64,000 nucleotides of DNA from Planktosalinus lacus (lineage in GTDB: Bacteria > Bacteroidota > Bacteroidia > Flavobacteriales > Flavobacteriaceae): contig NZ_BMGK01000006.1 in assembly GCF_014640155.1 (NCBI RefSeq), positions 124,001-188,000 on the forward strand, in the 5' to 3' direction. Below the pieces are notes generated by a model that saw only the letters and a program-made list of their open reading frames with translations, was not told where the DNA came from and ran no database searches. Of the stretch, positions 25,297 through 33,763 are shown in pieces. The number at the start of each line of letters is the position of its first letter. Positions within the stretch are counted from its first letter, which is position 1. Position numbers and translations under genes: made by a program.

Positions 25297-28200
25297 TGGG
25301 CTCCTCCTCTTCTTTTTGAGGTGGGTTAAGTTGCTGTTCATCAGCAGCTTTTGTGAAAAGTTCAGCGAATTTATCAAACTCTCGGGTGAATATTAGCGCT
25401 ATACCACTTACAATCAATTGCCCGTCAATCACATTTTCAAATTGATTTCTCCTAAAACCCTTCAAGCGGAACCGCCCATTTTCAGTAAGTAAATATTCAA
25501 CACTCACATTTCCGATTACCGGACTTCGTTCGTCAGGGTTTTGATTGCTTCCCTGAATATCAACCTCGCTACCCACACTCACAATCACCCGGTCGTTAAA
25601 CAGACGTTTCCTTGCGGTAATATCCAGTTGTGTGCGTTCTTGCGACCCTTCTTCACCATAATCGGTAAAACTATCAAGGCCAAAATCCAGTTCAACCCCG
25701 GTGCTTCCCAGCAGTTGGTCTGAAAACTTGTTCATGCGTTCAGAAAGCGCCTGATTTATATTGTTTCTTGCAATAGACATGGCACCTCCCTGGCTTCCAT
25801 CGCTACCCGATTCTGGAAAGAATCGGTTTAATACCAAAAGTGAAAACACCTGCTTGTTGAGTTCTTCTTCTTGCTGGTTTATTTGTTGTACACGGCCATA
25901 CACCTGACCACCAATAGCACCTTGTTCATCTTCAGGCATATCGAGGTCAAAAGTCAAGACCGGTTGCATAAGTTCTCCATCAATATTAAGATAGACTAAA
26001 AAAGGTAGTTGCTGCCGGAAGCGATTGTTCATTCCCGCATCAAAACTACCTGATGACGGTGCCATTAATGACGAAGCTGTAGCCTCTACACGATAAATAG
26101 CCCTGATATCCAGCAACGCATCAAACGGGTCTCCAGCCCATATAACAGTGCTGCCATCTGCTATCTCAAAGCGCCTTTTGACCAGGTTGTATAAATTAAT
26201 TTCAAAATGGCCTTTATTGAGTGTGTAGCGACCTGAAAGGTTCGTTCTGCCATTAGGGTTTATAGTAAATGTTAAGTCTCCTTCCCCACCGATTTGAAAA
26301 TTATCACCCGTTTGTTCATCAATCACCACATTAAAAATGGCGTTTTCATTGATCGAAATCACAGCGTTTACATCAAAACCGGTAATGGCATAAGATTCGT
26401 CCTGAGTTTGGGTAAGTATGTTATCAGGGTCTTCCCTGTTGACAAAGATCACTACTCCTTCACGTTCTTCAATGGCCAGTTCAGATTCCTGCATAATATA
26501 GGTTACATCGGTTTCCTCTTTTACATTGAGTGTTGCGTCTAGTTTGGGCAGGTTTAAGTTGCCCTTAAGGGTCGCCTTTATATCAACGACCGCTGTACCG
26601 TAAAAAAGGTCATTGTCATCGCGTGTGGAATTCAGCAAACGGAAGTTTTGAGCATCGAACTGCAAATCGAATTCAGGGTTTGTAAATGTTTCCGTTAGAA
26701 TGCTTCCGTCAACCACAAAATCATTCCCGTTTTCATCTTCAATTTGAAACTGATTCAGATAGAGCCCTTCATTGTCAATGCGTATACTCTCCTTGTTTAG
26801 CCTGAAGCCGGCATTGAGTGTTGCTACTGTAAAACCCGAATCATCAAAGGTGATATTTCCCTCATACTTTGGTTCTGCTGTGGTTCCGCTCACTTGTATA
26901 TCACCTGAAAAAGATCCCTCTGCATTTGTGATTTCACCATCAGAAAAACCCTCAATAGCACTAATTTTAACTTCGTTCAAGACCAAATCAAGATTGAGTT
27001 TTGCAGCCACTTCATCGGCTTCATAATCGCCGGTAAGGTCTAAATCTACCTCCCCTCCTTTTACAGCCAAATTGAAATCATAAATCCCTGCTGAGCTTTC
27101 CCGAGCATCCAGACTTAGCGTACCCATAGGCACGTCTATCACGTTGAATTCGTTAATTTTCATATCAGCTATGAGTCCTAAACTGCCAAAAGGGTCTTCT
27201 AGAATTACATTACCATTAAGTCGTCCCTGTGCAAGTGAGTTTTCGGGGTTGAAATAATCGAGAAAATCAGCTAGGCGAAAGTTTTCAAAGGTAACAGCAA
27301 TGTGTTCCTTCTCCATTTCTGGCCGTGAACTGCTCAATGTAAATTCCTGGCCATTCCTGCGAATATTGAAATCGATAAATTCGAGGAAGTTTTCAGCATA
27401 AATAATTTCATTCCTTTCAGGAATACTCCATTCTTTTTTGTTTATAATAAACTCCGCAGGGTCTATCTGTAAACGGATGGTATCATTTTTTCGCGTAACA
27501 TCAGCATTGAAGTGGACAATCCTCTCCTCATCAAAATAAGAATTAAAATCTAAATTGAGTATTTGGTTTTCAATTGAGGCTTCCAGTGACGTTCTTTTAA
27601 TATCCAGAGGCCCTGCAACAATATTCCTGAAACTAAAATTAACATCAAAATTTTCAGCATCAGACTGAAGCCCCAAAGCCAGACTGTCAACTTCATTGCC
27701 ATTATAGTTTACGTAGGGCAACAAAACATTGGCAGTAAGCTCACGTTTGGATTCATTAAAATCAACCTGAATATCAATGGTATCCATTTCCTCAAGACTG
27801 GACAAAAATACATCCCTGATGATGGGTGCCTGACTGATTTTTGCCTTTAATTCAAGATTCACTGGGTTTATAATGGTATCATTTTCTGTATCACTTATTT
27901 GAAATTCTTCAGAAAAATATCTTTCAAAATGGCGCTGTAAAGCTTTACTAAATTCAGCTGGGTCTGCGTTGGAACGCAAGGTAACATCCACCATTTTATT
28001 TGTAATGTCAAGCGATGTGGTATCAGGGTTTGCAAAAGCATCTACTTCAAGGTTGCCCAACAGATAAGATTGATTGTCATAAACCGCAATGCCATCCTCA
28101 ACTTCTGCTGTAAACGTAAACGTTTCGGTATTGCCTAAAAAGTCGGCTTTTAAGATAAATGCACCCCGAATATTCCTTTCTGTCAAACCCAGTGCCTGAA

Positions 28201-30313
28201 AATTTGCACCTTTTAAATCAAGCTTCACAGCAAAACCCGGGGAAACAGAATCTAGTTGCACCACCGAATAAAGTGAGAGGTCAAGATTATCATCGCGGTA
28301 TTCTGACGTTAATGTTCCCTCTCCATCTTCCATTTTGCCGCTAAGCAACAAATCTTCGATAGCATAGTCATTTAGTTGAAAACTGCTAATTGTAGCATCA
28401 AACACGGCATCAAGATTGTTGATGTCTGAACCTTGTCCCGAAGATTTTAAAGTAAGGTTGAGTTCCCCGAATTTTTCATTTTTAAGGATTTTGCCCAATT
28501 GCAGTTTTTTTACTTCCACATTGGCATCATAGGCAATGGTTTCCCTGTTCAAATAGTTTCCAGTGATATCAATTTGGCCGTCAGGTGTTTGCACAACAGC
28601 TTCTGCACTGATATTATCCAGTGCTCCCTTTAAATTGCTTTTCAGCGAAATGGTTTTGGGAATCCTGATGCCCAGAGAATCTTCATTCAAAAAGGCCATC
28701 GCATCTTCCCTTACCGTTTTCACATTAAACACAGGAAAATCCAGTCTGAGAGAATCAACATTTATCGGGTTATACAGGATTCCCCGGGCATTTACAGAAG
28801 TTGTATTGCCCCAGTTGAAATTGCTCTCAGGTATTTCCAGAGATGCTAAAGTACCGTTCGCCCGAAGGCTTCCGGTTACTTTTTTCCTGCTAAGTGCCAG
28901 CAGGTATTCGTTGTTTTTTAATTCCGGTTGAAACCGAAAGAGTTCGTTTAAAGAGAGTTCAAAAGTACTGAGGTTTGTTTTGATCCGGGAGGCTTCCGGG
29001 TTGTTTATGAAATCATTCACCGAGGCATATTGCAATGAGATATTTCCGTTTATTAAATTTTCATTCAGGTGTAAATTGAGCTGAGAGATATCCAAATTTT
29101 GTTCTGTAAAGATTCCATCAAAAGCAAAGTCTTTCAATTGTAAACCTGACGCCTCTTCAAACTGGAAGTCTTTTAATTGAATGCCGATAGATTCGTCCTG
29201 TAAATACAGATCTTCAGCAATAAAAAAGAAATTATCCACTACAAGTGCATTGGGATTTAAAGTGCCTTGCTGAGGCTTTGTTCCATTTACCAAGTAACGC
29301 ATATTGTTATTCTCAAAAGCAATCTCATCAACATTAATAATCCAGTCTGGCCATTTAAATTCACCGGGGCTTGTGGGATCTTTTGAAGGCTTCGTGTCAG
29401 CTCCTGACGTGGTAATTTCCAATAAAACATCTGTATCGGCCAGGGAAATTTGAGTAATGTCAATTATTTGTTCGGCGAGGTCTGCTTTGGGAAGTTCAAG
29501 AATGAATTTTCCGATTTTACCACTCACGACGAAACCATCTGGAGCAGCATTGTAATTTGCAGTAATGTTTTTAAGTTGCAAATTTTCAACAATTATATAG
29601 GGTAACGGGCTTTCCTCACTATCTTCAGACTCCGGAAAAGGTTTGTTTTGTGTGTATTGAATGTCTGTATTTTCAATATTCAGGTCATTTACATGGAAAC
29701 GAAGGCTTTCCAAATCCATTTCATCTACCTCAAGCTCAAGCAACCCCAGTTTTAACCTGCTGTCAATGCCCGTGATATCGTCTTTGAAAACAAGGTCAAA
29801 GTCGTTAAAGTTGACATCCCCGATAGTAAATTCTGTTTGTGATGGTTCTTCAGTTGTTGTGGTTGCAGTGGTATCAGTGGCCGCCAGAGCATCTATCAAA
29901 AACTGATAATTAAACCCTTGAACAGAGTCTCGTCTTATTATATTGGCCCTAAGGCCTGTCCAGTCGACCTGATCAATGGAAATACCCTTTCCGCGAATGA
30001 TAGGCCACAAAGGCACATCTACTTCCATACTTTTTGAGTACACGAGTGTATCGCCCTGAGTATCCTCAAGAAAGAGCCCGTCAAGGAAAACATTTCCTGA
30101 AAAGGTAACAAAGAGCCTGTCAATTTCAACTTTTGTGTTGGTTTTATCAGAAATGTATGAGGTGGCTTTGTCAACAATAATGCCTTGCCCCCATGGGCTT
30201 CTTATAAAAAGTACTAATAGTATAAACAACAGTAAAAGCCCTAACAATATTTTTCCAAATATTTTAAGGAACTTCCATTTTTTCTTTTTAACCTTCTTTT
30301 CTTTTTTATCCAA
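25283..30313 (-). CDS. tamB: Translocation/assembly module TamB
   Basis: This is a 1676-residue AsmA-like giant protein. One membrane anchor near the N-terminus (about residues 17-37, KILLGLLLLFILLVLFI) is followed by a very long beta-rich periplasmic region of repeated hydrophobic-strand units. It ends in the ~450-residue TamB (DUF490) C-terminal domain, marked by ATASSLMAPSSGSFDAGMNN, LDMPEDEQGAIGGQVYGRVQ and DFGLDSFTDYGEEG. TamB forms a hydrophobic groove bridging the membranes. The C-terminal tail is strongly acidic (EEEEPNEEN) and overlaps the tamA start. Length is within the Bacteroidota range. Confidence 0.93.
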   Translation of the reverse strand: MDKKEKKVKKKKWKFLKIFGKILLGLLLLFILLVLFIRSPWGQGIIVDKATSYISDKTNTKVEIDRLFVTFSGNVFLDGLFLEDTQGDTLVYSKSMEVDVPLWPIIRGKGISIDQVDWTGLRANIIRRDSVQGFNYQFLIDALAATDTTATTTTEEPSQTEFTIGDVNFNDFDLVFKDDITGIDSRLKLGLLELEVDEMDLESLRFHVNDLNIENTDIQYTQNKPFPESEDSEESPLPYIIVENLQLKNITANYNAAPDGFVVSGKIGKFILELPKADLAEQIIDITQISLADTDVLLEITTSGADTKPSKDPTSPGEFKWPDWIINVDEIAFENNNMRYLVNGTKPQQGTLNPNALVVDNFFFIAEDLYLQDESIGIQLKDFQFEEASGLQLKDFAFDGIFTEQNLDISQLNLHLNENLINGNISLQYASVNDFINNPEASRIKTNLSTFELSLNELFRFQPELKNNEYLLALSRKKVTGSLRANGTLASLEIPESNFNWGNTTSVNARGILYNPINVDSLRLDFPVFNVKTVREDAMAFLNEDSLGIRIPKTISLKSNLKGALDNISAEAVVQTPDGQIDITGNYLNRETIAYDANVEVKKLQLGKILKNEKFGELNLTLKSSGQGSDINNLDAVFDATISSFQLNDYAIEDLLLSGKMEDGEGTLTSEYRDDNLDLSLYSVVQLDSVSPGFAVKLDLKGANFQALGLTERNIRGAFILKADFLGNTETFTFTAEVEDGIAVYDNQSYLLGNLEVDAFANPDTTSLDITNKMVDVTLRSNADPAEFSKALQRHFERYFSEEFQISDTENDTIINPVNLELKAKISQAPIIRDVFLSSLEEMDTIDIQVDFNESKRELTANVLLPYVNYNGNEVDSLALGLQSDAENFDVNFSFRNIVAGPLDIKRTSLEASIENQILNLDFNSYFDEERIVHFNADVTRKNDTIRLQIDPAEFIINKKEWSIPERNEIIYAENFLEFIDFNIRRNGQEFTLSSSRPEMEKEHIAVTFENFRLADFLDYFNPENSLAQGRLNGNVILEDPFGSLGLIADMKINEFNVIDVPMGTLSLDARESSAGIYDFNLAVKGGEVDLDLTGDYEADEVAAKLNLDLVLNEVKISAIEGFSDGEITNAEGSFSGDIQVSGTTAEPKYEGNITFDDSGFTVATLNAGFRLNKESIRIDNEGLYLNQFQIEDENGNDFVVDGSILTETFTNPEFDLQFDAQNFRLLNSTRDDNDLFYGTAVVDIKATLKGNLNLPKLDATLNVKEETDVTYIMQESELAIEEREGVVIFVNREDPDNILTQTQDESYAITGFDVNAVISINENAIFNVVIDEQTGDNFQIGGEGDLTFTINPNGRTNLSGRYTLNKGHFEINLYNLVKRRFEIADGSTVIWAGDPFDALLDIRAIYRVEATASSLMAPSSGSFDAGMNNRFRQQLPFLVYLNIDGELMQPVLTFDLDMPEDEQGAIGGQVYGRVQQINQQEEELNKQVFSLLVLNRFFPESGSDGSQGGAMSIARNNINQALSERMNKFSDQLLGSTGVELDFGLDSFTDYGEEGSQERTQLDITARKRLFNDRVIVSVGSEVDIQGSNQNPDERSPVIGNVSVEYLLTENGRFRLKGFRRNQFENVIDGQLIVSGIALIFTREFDKFAELFTKAADEQQLNPPQKEEEEPNEEN

Positions 30314-30544
30314 TTGTTGTTTAAAAGTACTTATTCCAAATTTATTGTAAACTTGTATGATATGGAAGTTTTAAAAACCAAATTTTTGTTAAAGACTTTT
30401 TCAAACTTCAACATTTGGCATAAAGGTTTGTTAATTGTCTCAAAAAAAAAGCCAATAAAGCACGATGCTTTTTTTATCCTCGTTACATTACAAAATATGG
30501 CCATAAAAAAGGCTATTGTATATCTTAACCAAAAACAAACTAAA
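30314..30544. other. Shared upstream region of tamB and ompA-like gene
   Basis: This divergent 231-base promoter region lies between tamB (minus) and the OmpA lipoprotein gene. The plus frame is open without a stop, but it has no signal-like start, so it is read as leader rather than as an N-terminal extension. Confidence 0.5.
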
Positions 30545-31387
30545 ATGAGAAAGACATTATTATTAACAATCATTGTTGCAGGAGTGCTTACCTCTTGTGT
30601 CTCTAAAAAGAAGTATGTCGAACTTGAAGAGCAACTTTCTAACACCCAGTCAACACTCCAAAAAACTGCAATTGAAAAGGAAGAACTTGAAAAACAATTT
30701 GCAATGATAGAGCAACGTGTTGCTGATTACAACGCTAAAATCAACTCATTAAAAGAAACCTCAGAAGAAAAATATGAGCTCAATGATGTTGCTATGATGA
30801 ACAGAAAAACAAAGGAAAACATGCGGAAAACATTGGAAAATGTTGACCCTGAAATTTTAAGTGGCGCAAAATCACTAGAGGATTCCATCAATATTGCTGT
30901 ATCACATAATTTGATGAAATCAATTTCCAAAGAAGGAGAAAATGACGATATTCAAATTGATATTGATAAGACAGTGGTGATGATATCCATTTCAGACAAA
31001 TTGCTTTTTAATACGGCCAGTTATCGTGTAAGTCCTAAGGCTAATGATTTACTTCAAAAACTAGCAGATGTGATTAACTCTGAACCCAGTCTGGAAGTGA
31101 TGGTTGAAGGTCATACCGATCCAAGAAGTATTAATACCGCAGTGGTTGAAGATAATTGGGATTTAAGTGTGAAACGTGCCACTTCTATTGTAAGACTACT
31201 CGAGGACAAATACAATGTTGCCCCTGAAAAGTTGATTGCAGCCGGTCGCGGAAGCTCCATTCCTTTAGTTGAAAACAACAGTATGGAAAATATGGCTAAA
31301 AATAGACGCACACGCATCGTAATCATTCCTGATTTGGATAAGTTTTTTGCACTGTTGGATTCAAACGAATCAATGGCAGAAAATTAA
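30545..31387 (+). CDS. OmpA-family peptidoglycan-binding lipoprotein
   Basis: The start is set at the ATG at 30545 because it gives a lipoprotein signal with lipobox GVLTSC (Cys18). The frame is open further upstream but without a plausible signal. Residues ~24-75 are a coiled coil (YVELEEQLSNTQSTLQKTAI), then a linker, and the C-terminal ~120 residues are an OmpA domain: ISDKLLFNTASYRVSPKA, VMVEGHTDPRSI, DLSVKRATSIVRLLE and AAGRGSSIPLV with NRRTRIVI. The Asp and Arg that bind diaminopimelate are present. It tethers the outer membrane to peptidoglycan. It is divergent from tamB. Confidence 0.92.
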   Translation: MRKTLLLTIIVAGVLTSCVSKKKYVELEEQLSNTQSTLQKTAIEKEELEKQFAMIEQRVADYNAKINSLKETSEEKYELNDVAMMNRKTKENMRKTLENVDPEILSGAKSLEDSINIAVSHNLMKSISKEGENDDIQIDIDKTVVMISISDKLLFNTASYRVSPKANDLLQKLADVINSEPSLEVMVEGHTDPRSINTAVVEDNWDLSVKRATSIVRLLEDKYNVAPEKLIAAGRGSSIPLVENNSMENMAKNRRTRIVIIPDLDKFFALLDSNESMAEN

Positions 31388-31410
31388 TTAAACGGAAAAG
31401 ACAAAACGTA

Positions 31411-31441
31411 AAAAAGGGAATCCATTCGATTCCCTTTTTTT
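31411..31441. terminator. Bidirectional terminator
   Basis: AAAAAGGGAATC pairs with GATTCCCTTTTT around the loop CATTC, with flanking A- and T-runs. It serves the OmpA-like gene (plus) and the small membrane protein gene (minus), whose stop codon it abuts. Confidence 0.85.
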
Positions 31442-31670
31442 AATTATTATTTTCTTTATTTCTTGCCTCTCTCTGTTCTTTTTTGAGTTGCCTTCTCCAT
31501 AAAAAATAAATCAAAATAAGAGCAATTGGTAATACAATAAATATAAGAATGTCAACCCAATTGGTTAAATCTATTGCAGTATTGTTTTGTGGACTTGGGA
31601 CATGCGTGGGTTGTTGAGCAACTATGCTTAAGCTGGTTAGAAGTGATAATATTACTAGTTTTATTTTCAT
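31440..31670 (-). CDS. Small membrane protein
   Basis: This 76-residue protein has a signal peptide (residues 1-18, cleaved near SIVAQQ), a short Pro/Asn-rich linker, one membrane helix at about 41-60 (ILIFIVLPIALILIYFLW) and a basic tail (RRQLKKEQREARNK). The tail charge predicts N-out/C-in topology. Close relatives are common in flavobacteria and have no assigned function. It converges on the OmpA-like gene. Confidence 0.7.
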   Translation of the reverse strand: MKIKLVILSLLTSLSIVAQQPTHVPSPQNNTAIDLTNWVDILIFIVLPIALILIYFLWRRQLKKEQREARNKENNN

Positions 31671-31749
31671 TTTTTGTGTTTTAGTTCGGCTTTTGAATAT
31701 ACATAATTTTTAAGTCACTAAAAAACGGGAGCTTTCTTTTAGCAGAAAT

Positions 31750-32526
31750 TTAATACTCTGGCATTTTCACATAAGTAGTATCCCCAGGAACTTTAAGGAA
31801 AGCGTTGTTTTTCCAGTCAATTTTTGCTTTTTCAAGTTTATTTTTATCAGAAGAAACAAAATTCCAATAAATAAAACGTTCTTCTTCATATGGTTTTCCT
31901 CCAAAAAGCAAAAGGTGTGTTTTTGGTTTGATAGTGACATTGCAGGTGTTCTCAACTTTTGAAACCATCATATTTCCTTTTTTGATTGATGTACCACAAG
32001 CCTCAATTTCACCTTCTACAATACATATTCCAATTTCGACCTGAAGGTTGTTTTTGGTATTCAATTCAAATTGTTTTTCTGTTTTAATTTCTATCATAAA
32101 AAGCTCAGATTTTACAGGTACAGGAGATTTTTTACCATAACCTTCTCCGGCTATCAACTTGAAGGTGGCGCTTCCCTCCCTCCATTTTGGTAATTGTTCT
32201 ACATCAAAATGATGAAATTCAGGTTCACAATCCTCAAATTTTTTTGGTAGTGCCACCCATATTTGATATCCGTGGGCAATAAATTTATTTTTATTTCTCA
32301 AAGCTGAAGGTTTACGCTCAGTATGAGTGACACCTTTTCCGGCTACCATCCAGTTCACAGCACCAGACTTGATGATTTGTTCAGATCCCAACTTTGTGGG
32401 ACCCATATGATCAATAAAAATAAAAGGCCCTACCATTCTTTTCTTTCGAAACGGAAGCAACCTTCCTACTAAGAAGTCACCTATATCCCTGCTTCTTTCT
32501 TCAATAATTAAATCAATATTTGACAT
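31750..32526 (-). CDS. Pirin family protein lacking the HPH segment
   Basis: The start is placed at the ATG ending at 32526 (MSNIDLIIEERSRDIG). The upstream in-frame Met adds six residues without support. The protein has 258 residues and is recognisably pirin: VGRLLPFRKKRMVGPFIFID then HMGP, GAVNWMVAGKGVTHTER, and a second cupin domain with FELNTKNNLQVEIGICIVEG. However the block that normally follows HMGP, with the metal ligands HPHxG and the TYLxEGxxxHRDSLG stretch (about 36 residues), is missing: HMGPTKLG joins directly to SEQIIKSG. Two of four metal ligands are therefore gone, while the H/E pair of THTER remains. Metal-dependent activity is doubtful. Confidence 0.85.
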   Translation of the reverse strand: MSNIDLIIEERSRDIGDFLVGRLLPFRKKRMVGPFIFIDHMGPTKLGSEQIIKSGAVNWMVAGKGVTHTERKPSALRNKNKFIAHGYQIWVALPKKFEDCEPEFHHFDVEQLPKWREGSATFKLIAGEGYGKKSPVPVKSELFMIEIKTEKQFELNTKNNLQVEIGICIVEGEIEACGTSIKKGNMMVSKVENTCNVTIKPKTHLLLFGGKPYEEERFIYWNFVSSDKNKLEKAKIDWKNNAFLKVPGDTTYVKMPEY

Positions 32527-32561
32527 AGCTTTGCTTTTAAACAAAGTTATGGATTCCTGAT

Positions 32562-32984
32562 TTAATTGTATTGGTTCAGTAAATATTTTATTAAATCGGT
32601 TGTGGTAACTATGCCTACTAATTGTTCATCTTTTACGACCGGTAAAGCGTGAAATTCTTTTGACGCAAGGATTTCGGCGGTTTCTTTAATGGTAGTATTT
32701 TCAGTTATAGACACGATGTTTTTGGTCATCACCTGGCTGATGTCAAACATGTCATAAACTACAGAGTCTATTTCTTCATCTTCATATACGGCATCTGCAA
32801 ACGAAATGCGAAGCAAATCTGAGTAACTAAGCATTCCTATTATTTTACCCCCACTAACAACCGGGATGTGTCTGATGTTGTGTTTTTTGAACAAAGTTTC
32901 AGCTTTTGTGAGCTCATCTTTTAAGTTGAGTTTAATTACGTTTTTAGTCATAATTGTCGAAACAGGGACATTCTTTTTCATCAT
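32562..32984 (-). CDS. Tandem CBS-domain protein
   Basis: This 140-residue protein is made of two CBS motifs: residues ~8-62 (VSTIMTKNVIKLNLKDELTK, RHIPVVSGGKIIGMLSY) and ~78-137 (VMTKNIVSITENTTIKETAE, FHALPVVKDEQLVGIVTTTD). Such stand-alone pairs bind adenine nucleotides and act as energy sensors on partner proteins. The gene lies 35 bases upstream of the pirin gene on the same strand. No partner enzyme is fused. Confidence 0.92.
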   Translation of the reverse strand: MMKKNVPVSTIMTKNVIKLNLKDELTKAETLFKKHNIRHIPVVSGGKIIGMLSYSDLLRISFADAVYEDEEIDSVVYDMFDISQVMTKNIVSITENTTIKETAEILASKEFHALPVVKDEQLVGIVTTTDLIKYLLNQYN

Positions 32985-33105
32985 TCAGGATTTTAATTTT
33001 ATCTCCTAAAAATATACGATAATTCTTAGATATAGAATGACAAATATCAGTAAGTATTTTAATGTTAAACTTTTATTAATGAAAGCAATCTTTTAGATAT
33101 TGATT

Positions 33106-33135
33106 TTGTGTTGTAAACAGAAACCTTTAGTTTCG
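33106..33135 (+). promoter_or_regulatory. Probable promoter of the FKBP gene
   Basis: TTG (33106-33108) lies 19 bases before TAGTTTCG (33128-33135), a one-mismatch version of the flavobacterial TAnnTTTG box. It is 35 bases upstream of the start codon. Confidence 0.45.
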
Positions 33136-33170
33136 CAGAAATCATATAATTAAATCATAAAATAAAGAGT

Positions 33171-33599
33171 ATGAGTCAAGTAAAAGAGAATGACACTGTG
33201 CGAGTGCACTACACGGGAAAATTGGAAAACGGTCAAATTTTTGACAGTTCATTGCAACGTGACCCTTTGGAGTTTACTATAGGTCAAGGGCAACTAATTC
33301 CCGGTTTTGAGCAAGGCGTCCTCAATATGAAATTAAACGAGAAAAAAACGATCAACATTCCACATACCGAAGCCTATGGCGAGGTTCGTGAGGAATTATT
33401 CCACGAGGTTGAGAAAGATAAACTCCCTGAAGAAATGCAACTTGAAGTTGGGATGGGACTAGTTTCTAAAGCTCCTGATGGTTCTGAAAGACAATTGATT
33501 TTACACGAAATAAAAGACGATACAATAGTGGTTGACGCAAATCATCCGCTTGCTGGTAAAGATTTAACCTTTGAAGTTGAATTATTAGAAATTAAATAA
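33171..33599 (+). CDS. slyD: SlyD-type FKBP peptidyl-prolyl isomerase
   Basis: This 142-residue cytoplasmic isomerase has the FKBP core split by an insert-in-flap domain. The core marks are NDTVRVHYTGKLENGQIFDS, LEFTIGQGQLIPGFEQGVLN and MKLNEKKTINIPHTEAYGEV. The IF insert (about residues 72-122) is followed by the returning strand VDANHPLAGKDLTFEVEL. The long His-rich C-terminal tail of E. coli SlyD is absent, as usual in Bacteroidota. It catalyses prolyl isomerisation with chaperone activity. A clear terminator follows. Confidence 0.9.
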   Translation: MSQVKENDTVRVHYTGKLENGQIFDSSLQRDPLEFTIGQGQLIPGFEQGVLNMKLNEKKTINIPHTEAYGEVREELFHEVEKDKLPEEMQLEVGMGLVSKAPDGSERQLILHEIKDDTIVVDANHPLAGKDLTFEVELLEIK

Positions 33600-33623
33600 T
33601 TACCTAAGTTTAAATACAATAGT

Positions 33624-33648
33624 AAGCCCGATTCATTCGGGCTTTTTT
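33624..33648 (+). terminator. Intrinsic terminator of the FKBP gene
   Basis: AAGCCCG pairs with CGGGCTT around ATTCATT, then a T-run follows. Confidence 0.85.
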
Positions 33649-33763
33649 ATTGGGTTTATATTAACAAGCAGAACTCCTTTGGATTTTTTTATATTTGAGA
33701 ACCCATTGTGGGTGTATAATACTTTTTAAGTGTTATTGATTTATAATTTAAATTATTTTACTA

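Noticed and set aside
30314-30544. 77-residue extension of the OmpA lipoprotein
   Set aside because: It would bury the lipoprotein signal and lipobox that begin at 30545.
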